Origin: Pontibacter litorisediminis | GTDB lineage: Bacteria; Bacteroidota; Bacteroidia; Cytophagales; Hymenobacteraceae | Assembly (NCBI RefSeq): GCF_029360645.1 | Contig: NZ_JARDUA010000008.1 | Location: 161,089-225,088, forward strand | DNA length: 64,000 nt | Reading direction: 5' to 3' | Shown here: positions 26,889 through 34,936 of the stretch, in pieces | Layout: the number at the start of each line of letters is the position of its first letter | Numbering within the stretch: the stretch's first letter is position 1 | Notes under the pieces: model-generated | Told to the model about the DNA's origin: nothing | Databases searched by the model: none | Seen by the model: the letters and a program-made list of their open reading frames with translations, nothing else | Position numbers and translations under genes: made by a program

Positions 26889-29246
26889 ATGAACGTATCA
26901 AATTACAGTATGGCCCTGCTGTTGACGGCGCAGTTTTGCCTAGCAGGGGCCGTCAAGGCACAGACCTCTCTGAACGGATCGGGCGATGCAAAGCCCTCCA
27001 AAATGGCTCCGCAATTCGGTAAAAGCCCGCTCGAAGAAGTTATTAACGCCATGACCACGGAGGAGAAATCGCTGATGGTGACCGGCGCCAAGCGCCGGGA
27101 GGTGGTACCGGTGGCAACGCCGGGGAGAAAGCAGAAGAATATCACGGCAGTAGGGGGATACACCTATCCTTTTGTGCACCTGGATATCCCGGCCATTTAC
27201 CTTTCGGACGGGCCAGCGGGTTTACGCATCGCCCCCAGGAGGGAAAATGACCTCAACACATATTACTGCACCGCTTTTCCGGTAGCCACCCTCGTAGCCT
27301 CCAGCTGGGACCCCGGGGTGGCAGAGCGTGTGGGCAGCGCCATGGGGCATGAGGCCCTGGAGTATGGCGTGGATATCCTGCTGGGCCCGGCGCTGAACAT
27401 CCACCGTGATCCGCTCGGGGGCAGGAGCTTTGAGTACTATTCCGAAGACCCGCTGATCTCGGGCAAGATGACGGCGGCAGCGGTAAAAGGCATACAGTCG
27501 CAGGGAGTAGGCACCTCGCTCAAACACTTTGCCGCCAACAACCAGGAGACGAGCCGGCGCTTTATCAATACCATCGTAAGTGAGCGCGCCCTGCGGGAAA
27601 TATACCTGGAAGGCTTCAAGATAGCTGTCGAGGAGTCTGACCCCTGGACGGTGATGTCGTCCTACAACAAAATCAACGGCGTGTACACTTCTGAGAGCGA
27701 GGAGCTGCTGGAAACGATCCTGCGCAAGGAGTGGGGCTTTAACGGCTTTGTGCTCAGCGACTGGTACGGGGGAGAGGATGCGGTAAAGCAGATGAAGGCA
27801 GGCAACGACCTGCTCATGCCCGGCCTGGCCGTCTGGTCAGATAAAATTGACAGTGCCGCCAGCAACGGATCACTGGACATGAAAGTGCTGGACCGCAACA
27901 TCGCGCGTATTCTGACCGTGGCCCAGCGCACCCCGACCTACAGGAACTACCCCTACTCTGACAAGCCGGACCTGAAGGGCAATGCCGCCCTGGCCCGCGA
28001 TGCAGCCGCACAGTCGATGGTGTTGCTCCAGAACAAGAACCAGGCACTGCCGCTAGCCCGGGGCACACAGAAAGTAGCCGCCTTCGGCAACTACTCCTAT
28101 AAGATGATCGTGGGCGGTACAGGCAGCGGCATGGTCAACAACGCGTACAGCGTATCGCTGGCGCAGGGCCTGGAGCAGGCAGGTTACCAGATGGACAAGG
28201 AGCTGCAGAAGACATACCTGGAGTACCTGAAGCTAGGTAAACCGCGCAACCTGAAAGCCGATAGCCTGATCACGGCCCTGCCAAAGCTGGATAGCATATT
28301 AGGTGAGCTGGCCCTGGATGAAAAGCTGATCCGCCGGAAGGCCAAAGAAGCAGACATCGCCATGGTGACCATCATGCGTGTATTCGGAGAAGGCGGCGAC
28401 AGGAAGCTGAAAGACTTTTACCTGACGACAGAAGAAAAGGCGCTGCTCAAGTCCGTGTCGGAGGCTTTTCGCGGCGAGGGAAAGAAAGTGGTGGTGGTGC
28501 TCAACATTGGCGGCGTGATAGAGGTGGCCAGCTGGAGAGACCAGGCCGATGCCATCCTGTTGGCCTGGCAGCCCGGGCAGGAGGGCGGTCACGCGCTGGC
28601 AGACCTGATGTCGGGTAAAGTGACCCCGTCGGGTAAGCTGGCGACCACCTTCCCGATGGATTACCAGGACGGCCCATCGGCTAAGAACTTCCCGGGTACG
28701 CCTGCCGGAGAACCGAAACAGGTAGTCTATGAGGAAGGGGTCTATGTAGGGTATCGCTACTATGACAGTTTCAATATTACCCCAGCCTACGCGTTTGGCT
28801 ACGGCTTGTCTTACACCGACTTTACCTACAGTAACCTGAAGCTGAGTTCAGGCAGGTTCAGGGACAAGCTGACCGTTACCATGGACGTGAAGAACACAGG
28901 CAAGGCGGCTGGAAAGGAGGTGGTGCAGCTCTACCTGAGTGCCCCTGCCAGGAGCATGGATAAGCCGGCAAAAGAACTGAAGGGGTTCGCGAAGACAGCA
29001 CTCCTGCAGCCGGGGGAGACACAAACCGTTTCCTTTACACTGGATGCCAGGGCACTGGCCTCCTTTGACACCGGACAGACTGCCTGGGTAGCCGAGCCAG
29101 GGAGGTATACAGTACAGCTTGGCGCCTCTTCCAGAGATATCAGGCAGACGGCCTCCTTTAAGCTACCGAAGGCAAGGGTGGTAGAGCGGGTTACGAAAGT
29201 GCTGGTGCCGGAGGTACCCATTCAGGAGCTGAAAGCCACCAGATAG
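26889..29246 (+). CDS. Glycoside hydrolase family 3 enzyme (beta-glucosidase-like)
   Basis: Secreted exo-acting beta-glycosidase of 785 residues with a signal peptide (MALLLTAQFCLAGAVKAQ). N-terminal GH3 barrel with DGPAGLR, LGPALNIHRDPLGGRSFEYYSEDP and KHFAANNQE. The nucleophile is Asp291 in FVLSDWYGG. A C-terminal alpha/beta sandwich and a fibronectin-III-like domain (LTVTMDVKNTGKAAGKEVVQLY, LKGFAKTALLQPGETQTV) complete the usual three-domain plan. It would take single sugars off imported oligosaccharides in the periplasm. Last gene of the unit started by the second SusC; the next operator copy begins 57 bp after its stop. Glucose, xylose or related beta-linked sugars are all compatible with the family. 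Confidence 0.92.
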   Translation: MNVSNYSMALLLTAQFCLAGAVKAQTSLNGSGDAKPSKMAPQFGKSPLEEVINAMTTEEKSLMVTGAKRREVVPVATPGRKQKNITAVGGYTYPFVHLDIPAIYLSDGPAGLRIAPRRENDLNTYYCTAFPVATLVASSWDPGVAERVGSAMGHEALEYGVDILLGPALNIHRDPLGGRSFEYYSEDPLISGKMTAAAVKGIQSQGVGTSLKHFAANNQETSRRFINTIVSERALREIYLEGFKIAVEESDPWTVMSSYNKINGVYTSESEELLETILRKEWGFNGFVLSDWYGGEDAVKQMKAGNDLLMPGLAVWSDKIDSAASNGSLDMKVLDRNIARILTVAQRTPTYRNYPYSDKPDLKGNAALARDAAAQSMVLLQNKNQALPLARGTQKVAAFGNYSYKMIVGGTGSGMVNNAYSVSLAQGLEQAGYQMDKELQKTYLEYLKLGKPRNLKADSLITALPKLDSILGELALDEKLIRRKAKEADIAMVTIMRVFGEGGDRKLKDFYLTTEEKALLKSVSEAFRGEGKKVVVVLNIGGVIEVASWRDQADAILLAWQPGQEGGHALADLMSGKVTPSGKLATTFPMDYQDGPSAKNFPGTPAGEPKQVVYEEGVYVGYRYYDSFNITPAYAFGYGLSYTDFTYSNLKLSSGRFRDKLTVTMDVKNTGKAAGKEVVQLYLSAPARSMDKPAKELKGFAKTALLQPGETQTVSFTLDARALASFDTGQTAWVAEPGRYTVQLGASSRDIRQTASFKLPKARVVERVTKVLVPEVPIQELKATR

Positions 29247-29302
29247 GCTGCTGCGGCAGGTATAATCTCATGCGTTGCTTGGGACTCTTCTAAATTTTAT
29301 TA

Positions 29303-29318
29303 ACTTAGTGCGTTAAGC
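29303..29318. promoter_or_regulatory. Operator motif, 15/16 copy
   Basis: ACTTAGTGCGTTAAGC, one mismatch at the last base, about 88 bp ahead of the epimerase-like gene. It brings the oxidoreductase and rhamnose part of the cluster under the same control as the SusCD units. Confidence 0.7.
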
Positions 29319-29405
29319 AGTTTGTGGTGAGGCTGTAGCCTGTACCGGCGCTGTTTCACCCTGCGCAGCAGCAAGAGGCCCTTTAAACAACAAAAAAGAT
29401 TAGAT

Positions 29406-30257
29406 ATGACACCTTCCTGTAAAATAGTAGCAGCCATTGCCCTGCTGTTTAGCCTGCTGGCTAGCCGGGAGACGGTACAAGCCCAAAAAAATCCGGAGGA
29501 GCGACTGGGATGGAAGCTTGGTGCCCAGGCCTATACCTTCAAGGAGTATACTTTCTTTGAGGCTGTTGAAAAGATCGACAGCTGTGGACTCAGGTATGTG
29601 GAGGCTTATCCGGGCCAGGTGCTGGGTGGAGGAATGGAAGGCCGGATGGATATCCACATGGATGCGGCAAAGCGGGAAGAAATTCTAAGGCGCCTGGAAG
29701 CAAAAGGCATGAAGATGGTGTCGTTTGGTGTGATCTCCCCAGGCAATGAGGCCGATTGGCGCCAGCTGTTTGCGTTCGGGAAGGCCATGGGCATTGAAAC
29801 AATCACCTCTGAGCCGAAGCAGGAGGACCTGCCCTTGCTCTCGCAGTTGTGCGAGGAGTACAGGATCAATGTGGCTATCCACAACCACCCGAATCCTACC
29901 CGCTACTGGAACCCTGACATCGTGTTGGAAGCCCTGCAGGGACAAAGCAGGCGCATTGGCGTGTGTGCCGATATTGGTCACTGGACCCGCTCGGGGCTGG
30001 ATCCGGTAGCCAGCCTCAAAAAGCTGGAGGGCCATGTCTTGCAGCTGCATGTAAAGGATCTGCATACACGGGATCCAAAGGCGCATGATGTGCACTGGGG
30101 GCAGGGTGTAACGAATATAGCCGGTGTCATCCAGGAGTTGAAGCGGCAAAATTTCAAAGGGATTCTCTCTGCCGAGTATGAGTACAACTGGCGCCATAAC
30201 ACACCCGATGTACGGGCGAGTGTGGACTATTTCAGAAGTGTGCTAAGGGAAGAGTAG
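29406..30257 (+). CDS. Secreted sugar isomerase/epimerase-like TIM barrel
   Basis: Protein of 283 residues of the xylose-isomerase-like (AP endonuclease 2) barrel family with an N-terminal signal peptide (IALLFSLLASRETVQAQ), so it acts in the periplasm rather than on cytoplasmic sugar phosphates. Metal-binding type residues are visible in YVEAYPG, ITSEPKQE, NVAIHNHP, CADIGHW, LQLHVKDLH and ILSAEYEYNWRH. Members of this fold beside glycoside oxidoreductases include enzymes of the 3-keto-glycoside route, which eliminate the aglycone after oxidation of the sugar. The next two genes encode such an oxidoreductase pair. First gene after the sixth operator copy. Exact reaction is inferred from context only. 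Confidence 0.75.
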   Translation: MTPSCKIVAAIALLFSLLASRETVQAQKNPEERLGWKLGAQAYTFKEYTFFEAVEKIDSCGLRYVEAYPGQVLGGGMEGRMDIHMDAAKREEILRRLEAKGMKMVSFGVISPGNEADWRQLFAFGKAMGIETITSEPKQEDLPLLSQLCEEYRINVAIHNHPNPTRYWNPDIVLEALQGQSRRIGVCADIGHWTRSGLDPVASLKKLEGHVLQLHVKDLHTRDPKAHDVHWGQGVTNIAGVIQELKRQNFKGILSAEYEYNWRHNTPDVRASVDYFRSVLREE

Positions 30258-30282
30258 CATTTAATTTAAAAAGTATAAGCAT

Positions 30283-30819
30283 ATGGATAGGCGATCGGCC
30301 GTTAAGGGCCTGTTGATTTTGGCGGGGGGCGTGGCGGTACTGCCCTCCTGCGTCCTGGAGGAGGGCAAGGCCTCCATCCCGCTGGACCACCTGGACGTGT
30401 CGCAGGGGCAGGAGGAGCTGCTGGCCGAGTTGGTGGAGACCATCCTGCCGGCCACCGACACCCCCGAGGGCCGCGAGATGGGCCTGCACCTGTTCGCCTT
30501 GAAGATGGTGGACGACTGCTACAGGCAGGAGGAGCGGCAGGCGTTCATGCAGGGCATGGCCGCCTTCGAGGAACTAGCCAAGAGTCAGGCCGGCAGCAGG
30601 TTCGGGAAACTCAGCCCGGAGCAGCGCCAAAAGCTGGTCGCGGCCGTGAACGCAGGGCAGGCGCCGCAGGAGGTGCTCGTCTTCTACAAAATCCTCAAGG
30701 GCGAGACGATCAAGGGCTACCTCAACTCCGAGCTGGTGATGACCCGCCTGCGGGTGTACGAGCTGGTGCCGGGCCGCTACGAGGCCTACTATCCGATTTC
30801 CAAAGCACAGATAAGCTAA
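30283..30819 (+). CDS. Gluconate 2-dehydrogenase subunit 3-like small subunit, Tat-type export
   Basis: Small partner (178 residues) of a GMC flavoprotein dehydrogenase. The N-terminus MDRRSAVKGLL has the twin-arginine pattern. It is followed by a hydrophobic stretch and a possible lipobox (VLPSC), so the protein can carry its folded partner across the inner membrane. The rest matches the family in LVETILPATDTPEG, MVDDCY and MTRLRVYELVPGRYEAYYP. The following gene starts 5 bp after this stop and lacks its own signal peptide, as expected for a hitch-hiking large subunit. Base composition of this gene and the next is clearly richer in G+C than the flanking genes. Confidence 0.88.
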   Translation: MDRRSAVKGLLILAGGVAVLPSCVLEEGKASIPLDHLDVSQGQEELLAELVETILPATDTPEGREMGLHLFALKMVDDCYRQEERQAFMQGMAAFEELAKSQAGSRFGKLSPEQRQKLVAAVNAGQAPQEVLVFYKILKGETIKGYLNSELVMTRLRVYELVPGRYEAYYPISKAQIS

Positions 30820-30823
30820 CGAC

Positions 30824-32539
30824 ATGGCAAACTTAAACACAGAAAGCGCGAAGCAGCGCACCTACGACGCCATTGTGATTGGCTCGGGGATAAGCGGCGG
30901 CTGGGCGGCCAAGGAACTGACCGAAAAAGGCCTGAAGACCTTGGTGCTGGAGCGGGGCCGCGACGTGAAGCACAACCGCGACTACCCCACCACCAATAAG
31001 ATGCCCTACGAGTTCGAGCACCGGGGCGAGGTGCCCCTGGAGATCCGGGAGAAGGAGCCGGTGATCAGCCGCTGCTACGCTTTCCGCGAGGACGCCATGC
31101 ACTTCTTCGTCCGGGACTCCGAGCACCCCTACGTGCAGGAGAAGCCCTTCGACTGGATCCGCGGCTACCAGGTGGGCGGCAAGTCGCTCTTGTGGGCGCG
31201 GCAGACCCAGCGCTGGAGCGACCTGGACTTCGAGGGACCGGCTAGGGACGGCTTCGCCGTGGACTGGCCCATCCGCTACAAGGACCTGGCGCCCTGGTAC
31301 AGCCACGTGGAGAGGTTCGCCGGCATCTCCGGCAACAGCGATGGGCTGGCCGAGCTGCCGGATGGCGAATTCCTGCCCCCTTACCCGCTCAACAGCGTGG
31401 AGGACTACTTCAAGCAGCAGCTCAAGGACAAGTACGGCAACCGCCATGTCATTAGCGCCCGCTGCGCGCACCTGTCCAAGCCCAACCAGATCCACCTGGA
31501 CCAGGGGCGGGCGCAGTGCCAGAACCGCACCCTCTGCCAGCGCGGCTGCCCCTTCGGTGGCTACTTTAGCAGTAACTCCTCCACCTTGCCCTGGGCCGAG
31601 CGCACGGGCAACCTCACGCTTAGGCCCTTCTCGGTGGTGGAGTCGGTAATCTATGACGAAAAGGCCGGCAAGGCCACCGGCGTGCGCGTGGTGGATGCCA
31701 ACACCAAAGAGGTGACCGAGTACTATGCCCGCATCATCTTCGTGAACGCCTCGGCGCTGCACACCAACCACATCCTTTTGAACTCCACCTCCTCGCGCTT
31801 CCCCAACGGGCTGGGCAACGACAGCGGACTGCTGGGCAAGTACGTGGCCTTCCACAACTACAGGGCCAGGGTGTCGGCCGAGTACGACGGACTGCTGCAG
31901 TACAGCACCGACGGGCGCAACCCGGCGGGCGGAGGCTACATCCCGCGCTTCAGGAACCTGCACCGCCAGGAGACCGATTTCCTCAGGGGCTACGCCGCCG
32001 GCTTCAGCGCCCGCAGGTATGAGTTCGAGGACCGCTCCGGCTTCGGGGAGGTCCTGAAGCGGCAGCTGCTCAGCCCGCAGCTAAGCAACTGGAAGGTGGG
32101 CTCCCACATGATGGGGGAGACGATCCCGAAGGAGGAGAACTACGTGAGCCTGAGCAAGGAGCAGAAGGACGCCTGGGGCATGCCGCTACTCAACATCTCC
32201 GTCGGCTACGACGACAACGACGAGAAGATGGTGAAGGACTACCTCGAGCAGATGGAGGAGATGTTCACCAAGGCGGGCTTCACCAACATCAGGACCTCGG
32301 ACTCAAAGCAGGCGCCGGGGCTGGACATCCACGAGATGGGCGGCGTGAGGATGGGCCACGACCCGGAGACCTCGCTGCTGAACAAGTATAACCAGCTGCA
32401 CCACTGCCGGAACGTGTTCGTCACCGACGGGGCCTGCATGACCTCGACCTCTACCCAGAACCCCTCGCTCACCTACATGGCCCTGACGGCCCGCGCCGTG
32501 GACCACGCCGTGAGCGAGATGAAGAAGGGGAACCTGTAA
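30824..32539 (+). CDS. GMC-family FAD oxidoreductase, large subunit
   Basis: Flavoprotein of 571 residues that oxidises a sugar or glycoside hydroxyl in the periplasm, after co-export with its small subunit. The FAD-binding GSGISGGWAAKELTEKG motif is near the N-terminus. A Cys-rich block (CQNRTLCQRGCPFGG), the HEMGGVRMG region and the C-terminal STSTQNPSLTYMAL segment with conserved His/Asn follow. Bacterial pairs of this type act on gluconate, on 2-ketogluconate or, as glucoside 3-dehydrogenases, on position 3 of glycosides. Beside a secreted epimerase-like barrel in a glycan locus, the last option seems most likely. The upstream operator and tight spacing place it in the same regulon. A 60-base sample at 31501-31560 is 77% G+C, against 57% in a sample at 33961-34020. 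Confidence 0.9.
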   Translation: MANLNTESAKQRTYDAIVIGSGISGGWAAKELTEKGLKTLVLERGRDVKHNRDYPTTNKMPYEFEHRGEVPLEIREKEPVISRCYAFREDAMHFFVRDSEHPYVQEKPFDWIRGYQVGGKSLLWARQTQRWSDLDFEGPARDGFAVDWPIRYKDLAPWYSHVERFAGISGNSDGLAELPDGEFLPPYPLNSVEDYFKQQLKDKYGNRHVISARCAHLSKPNQIHLDQGRAQCQNRTLCQRGCPFGGYFSSNSSTLPWAERTGNLTLRPFSVVESVIYDEKAGKATGVRVVDANTKEVTEYYARIIFVNASALHTNHILLNSTSSRFPNGLGNDSGLLGKYVAFHNYRARVSAEYDGLLQYSTDGRNPAGGGYIPRFRNLHRQETDFLRGYAAGFSARRYEFEDRSGFGEVLKRQLLSPQLSNWKVGSHMMGETIPKEENYVSLSKEQKDAWGMPLLNISVGYDDNDEKMVKDYLEQMEEMFTKAGFTNIRTSDSKQAPGLDIHEMGGVRMGHDPETSLLNKYNQLHHCRNVFVTDGACMTSTSTQNPSLTYMALTARAVDHAVSEMKKGNL

Positions 32540-32625
32540 AAAAATGATAAAAGGCTTCTGCCGCCATAAAGCTTGTGCGTCAGTGACAGCCAGTTAACTA
32601 AGTCAATCCATACATTAAAAAGCAT

Positions 32626-34752
32626 ATGCCTGAATTAACTGCAAACCCCACTTTTAAGCATGTAAGCTACCTGTGGGATGAGGAAGATGCGGCCAAACTG
32701 GCCGGGGACGAAGTAGCGCTGTTGATCTACCGATCAAACCTCCTGGGGGCAGACCTGCGGCTGACGAACTACGGCGGGGGCAATACCTCCTGCAAAGCCA
32801 TGGCCAAAGACCCTTTAACCGGAGAGGAGACCGAGGTGATGTGGGTGAAGGGCTCCGGCGGAGACCTGGGTACCCTTAAGCGCAGTGGCCTTGCAGCACT
32901 GCATGTAGACCGCCTCAGAAGCCTGAAGAACGTGTACCGCGGCAGAGGGCACGAAGACGAGATGGTGGCGCTCTTTCACCACTGTCTCTTCGACCTTGAT
33001 TCAAAGGCGCCCTCTATTGATACGCCTTTGCATGGTTTTCTTCCCTTCAGGCATATTGACCACCTGCACCCTGACGCGGCCATCGCCATTGCCGCATCCA
33101 AGGACGGCAAAAGCATTACAGAGGAGCTCTTTGAGGGAACCATCGGGTGGGTAGACTGGCAGCGCCCGGGCTTTGACCTTGGCTTAAAGCTGCGCCAGTG
33201 CCTGGACGAGAACCCGGGCATACGGGGTATCATGCTGGGCTCGCATGGCCTGTTTACCTGGGGAGACACGGCCTATGAAAGTTATGTGAACACACTGGAG
33301 GTGATTGAAAGGTGCGCCGGATACCTGGAGCAGCATGTCGGGAGGAAAGGCCCTGTCTTTGGCGGTGTCAGGATACAAAGCCTGGAGGAGAAGGCCAGAA
33401 GAGAACAGGCAGCGGCGCTTGCCCCTGTGCTGCGCGGCTTCTGCTCCAGTGAGCGTCCTATGATCGGTCATTTCAGTGATGATGCCCGCGTGCTGGAGTT
33501 TATCAATTCACAAGACCTGGACAGGCTGGCCCCGATGGGCACTAGCTGCCCGGACCATTTCCTCCGCACAAAGATCAGCCCCCTGGTGCTGGACCTGCAA
33601 CCAGACGAGGACCTCTCGGACCTGAAAGCCTTGAAGGAGAAGCTGGCCCCTGCCTTTGCAGCATACCGGCAAATGTACGCTGCCTATTACCAGAACCACA
33701 GGCACCCGGACAGCCCGGCCATACGGGATCGAAACCCGGTGATTATACTTTACCCGGGAGTAGGCCTGTTTGCCTTTGCCAAAGACAAGCAGACGGCCCG
33801 TGTCGCCTCTGAGTTCTATAGCAACGCTATCAACGTGATGCGAGGGGCAGAGGCTATATCGGCCTATACCTCACTGCCGCGGCAGGAAGCCTTTGATATC
33901 GAGTACTGGCTGCTGGAGGAGGCCAAGCTACAGCGCATGCCCAGGCCAAAGCCACTTTCCGGGAAAATAGCCTTGGTAACAGGCAGTGCCGGAGGCATCG
34001 GGAAAGCGATTGCCAGGAAGTTTGTGGAGGAGGGGGCCGTGGTCATACTCAACGACATGAACGAGGCGCGCCTGCAAGGGACAGGGGAGGAGTTCAGGTC
34101 AGCCTATGGCAAGGATGCCTATACTACGGCGGTGCTGGACGTAACCAGGGAAGCGCAAATACAGGAGACCTTCCAGACAGCTGCACTGGCGTTCGGAGGG
34201 GTCGATATCATCGTGAACAACGCGGGCCTCTCTATATCGAAATCTATGGAAGATCACACCGCGAAAGATTGGGACCTGCTGTACGATGTGTTGGTAAAGG
34301 GCCAGTTCCTGGTGACGCAGGCCGCCGTGGACGTCATGCGCAGGCAAGCGATCGGGGGAGACGTGCTCAACATTGTGAGCAAGAACGCGCTGGTGTCTGG
34401 CCCGAACAACGCGGGCTATGGCTCTGCCAAGGCTGCACAGCTGCACCTGAGCAGGCTGAATGCTGCCGAGTTGGGAGGCGATGGCATACGCGTGAACGTG
34501 GTGAACCCGGATGCGGTGATCAGCGACAGCAACATCTGGGCTGGTGGCTGGGCCGAGGGCCGCGCCAAAGCCTATGGCATCACGGTAGCGGAGCTACCTG
34601 CTTTCTACGCCAGGCGCACCCTGCTCGGGCAGGTCATACTCCCCGAAGACATTGCCAACGCCTGTTTTGCCTTTGTGGGCGGATTGCTCAGCAAATCCAC
34701 AGGCAATGTGCTTAATGTGGACGGCGGTGTGACTGCGGCCTTTGTGCGATAG
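32626..34752 (+). CDS. rhaEW: Bifunctional L-rhamnulose-1-phosphate aldolase / L-lactaldehyde dehydrogenase (RhaEW type)
   Basis: Cytoplasmic fusion enzyme of 708 residues. The N-terminal half (to about residue 420) is a class II aldolase (RLTNYGGGNTSCK, WVKGSGGDLGTL, LHGFLPFRHIDHLHPDA with metal-site His residues, MLGSHGLFTWGD). It splits rhamnulose 1-phosphate into dihydroxyacetone phosphate and L-lactaldehyde. From residue 446 a short-chain dehydrogenase begins (GKIALVTGSAGGIGKA, VNNAGLSIS, catalytic Tyr and Lys in AGYGSAKAA). It should oxidise lactaldehyde to L-lactate. Length and domain order match the known RhaEW architecture. Preceded by an 86-bp gap; followed by rhamnose isomerase and kinase, so the whole cytoplasmic pathway is together. 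Confidence 0.93.
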   Translation: MPELTANPTFKHVSYLWDEEDAAKLAGDEVALLIYRSNLLGADLRLTNYGGGNTSCKAMAKDPLTGEETEVMWVKGSGGDLGTLKRSGLAALHVDRLRSLKNVYRGRGHEDEMVALFHHCLFDLDSKAPSIDTPLHGFLPFRHIDHLHPDAAIAIAASKDGKSITEELFEGTIGWVDWQRPGFDLGLKLRQCLDENPGIRGIMLGSHGLFTWGDTAYESYVNTLEVIERCAGYLEQHVGRKGPVFGGVRIQSLEEKARREQAAALAPVLRGFCSSERPMIGHFSDDARVLEFINSQDLDRLAPMGTSCPDHFLRTKISPLVLDLQPDEDLSDLKALKEKLAPAFAAYRQMYAAYYQNHRHPDSPAIRDRNPVIILYPGVGLFAFAKDKQTARVASEFYSNAINVMRGAEAISAYTSLPRQEAFDIEYWLLEEAKLQRMPRPKPLSGKIALVTGSAGGIGKAIARKFVEEGAVVILNDMNEARLQGTGEEFRSAYGKDAYTTAVLDVTREAQIQETFQTAALAFGGVDIIVNNAGLSISKSMEDHTAKDWDLLYDVLVKGQFLVTQAAVDVMRRQAIGGDVLNIVSKNALVSGPNNAGYGSAKAAQLHLSRLNAAELGGDGIRVNVVNPDAVISDSNIWAGGWAEGRAKAYGITVAELPAFYARRTLLGQVILPEDIANACFAFVGGLLSKSTGNVLNVDGGVTAAFVR

Positions 34753-34936
34753 CCAGGAAGGCCACGGCCCTACAACGAGCATAACCGAGTGCCATGGCGC
34801 CGCCGCCGGACATCATGCCCATGGAAGGCTTAGAAGGGCAGTAGAAACAGCGGCAGCACCCCTTGAAGGTACGCGAAGACTATGCCCCTGGCCATCCCCT
34901 GAAAAATGTGTTTTACCAAGCTTAACCCGATTAACC

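Noticed and set aside
30833..31963. Long open frame on the - strand opposite the GMC gene
   Set aside because: It is a shadow produced by the high G+C of the GMC gene; the residues show no domain.
32571..32584. GCTTGTGCGTCAGT as a seventh operator copy ahead of the aldolase gene
   Set aside because: Only the central GTGCGT matches well; both arms are poor, so it is not distinguishable from chance.
34742..34936. Upstream extension of the rhamnose isomerase frame
   Set aside because: The extra 65 residues overlap the preceding gene, are unlike the family, and the ATG at 34937 gives the normal length.
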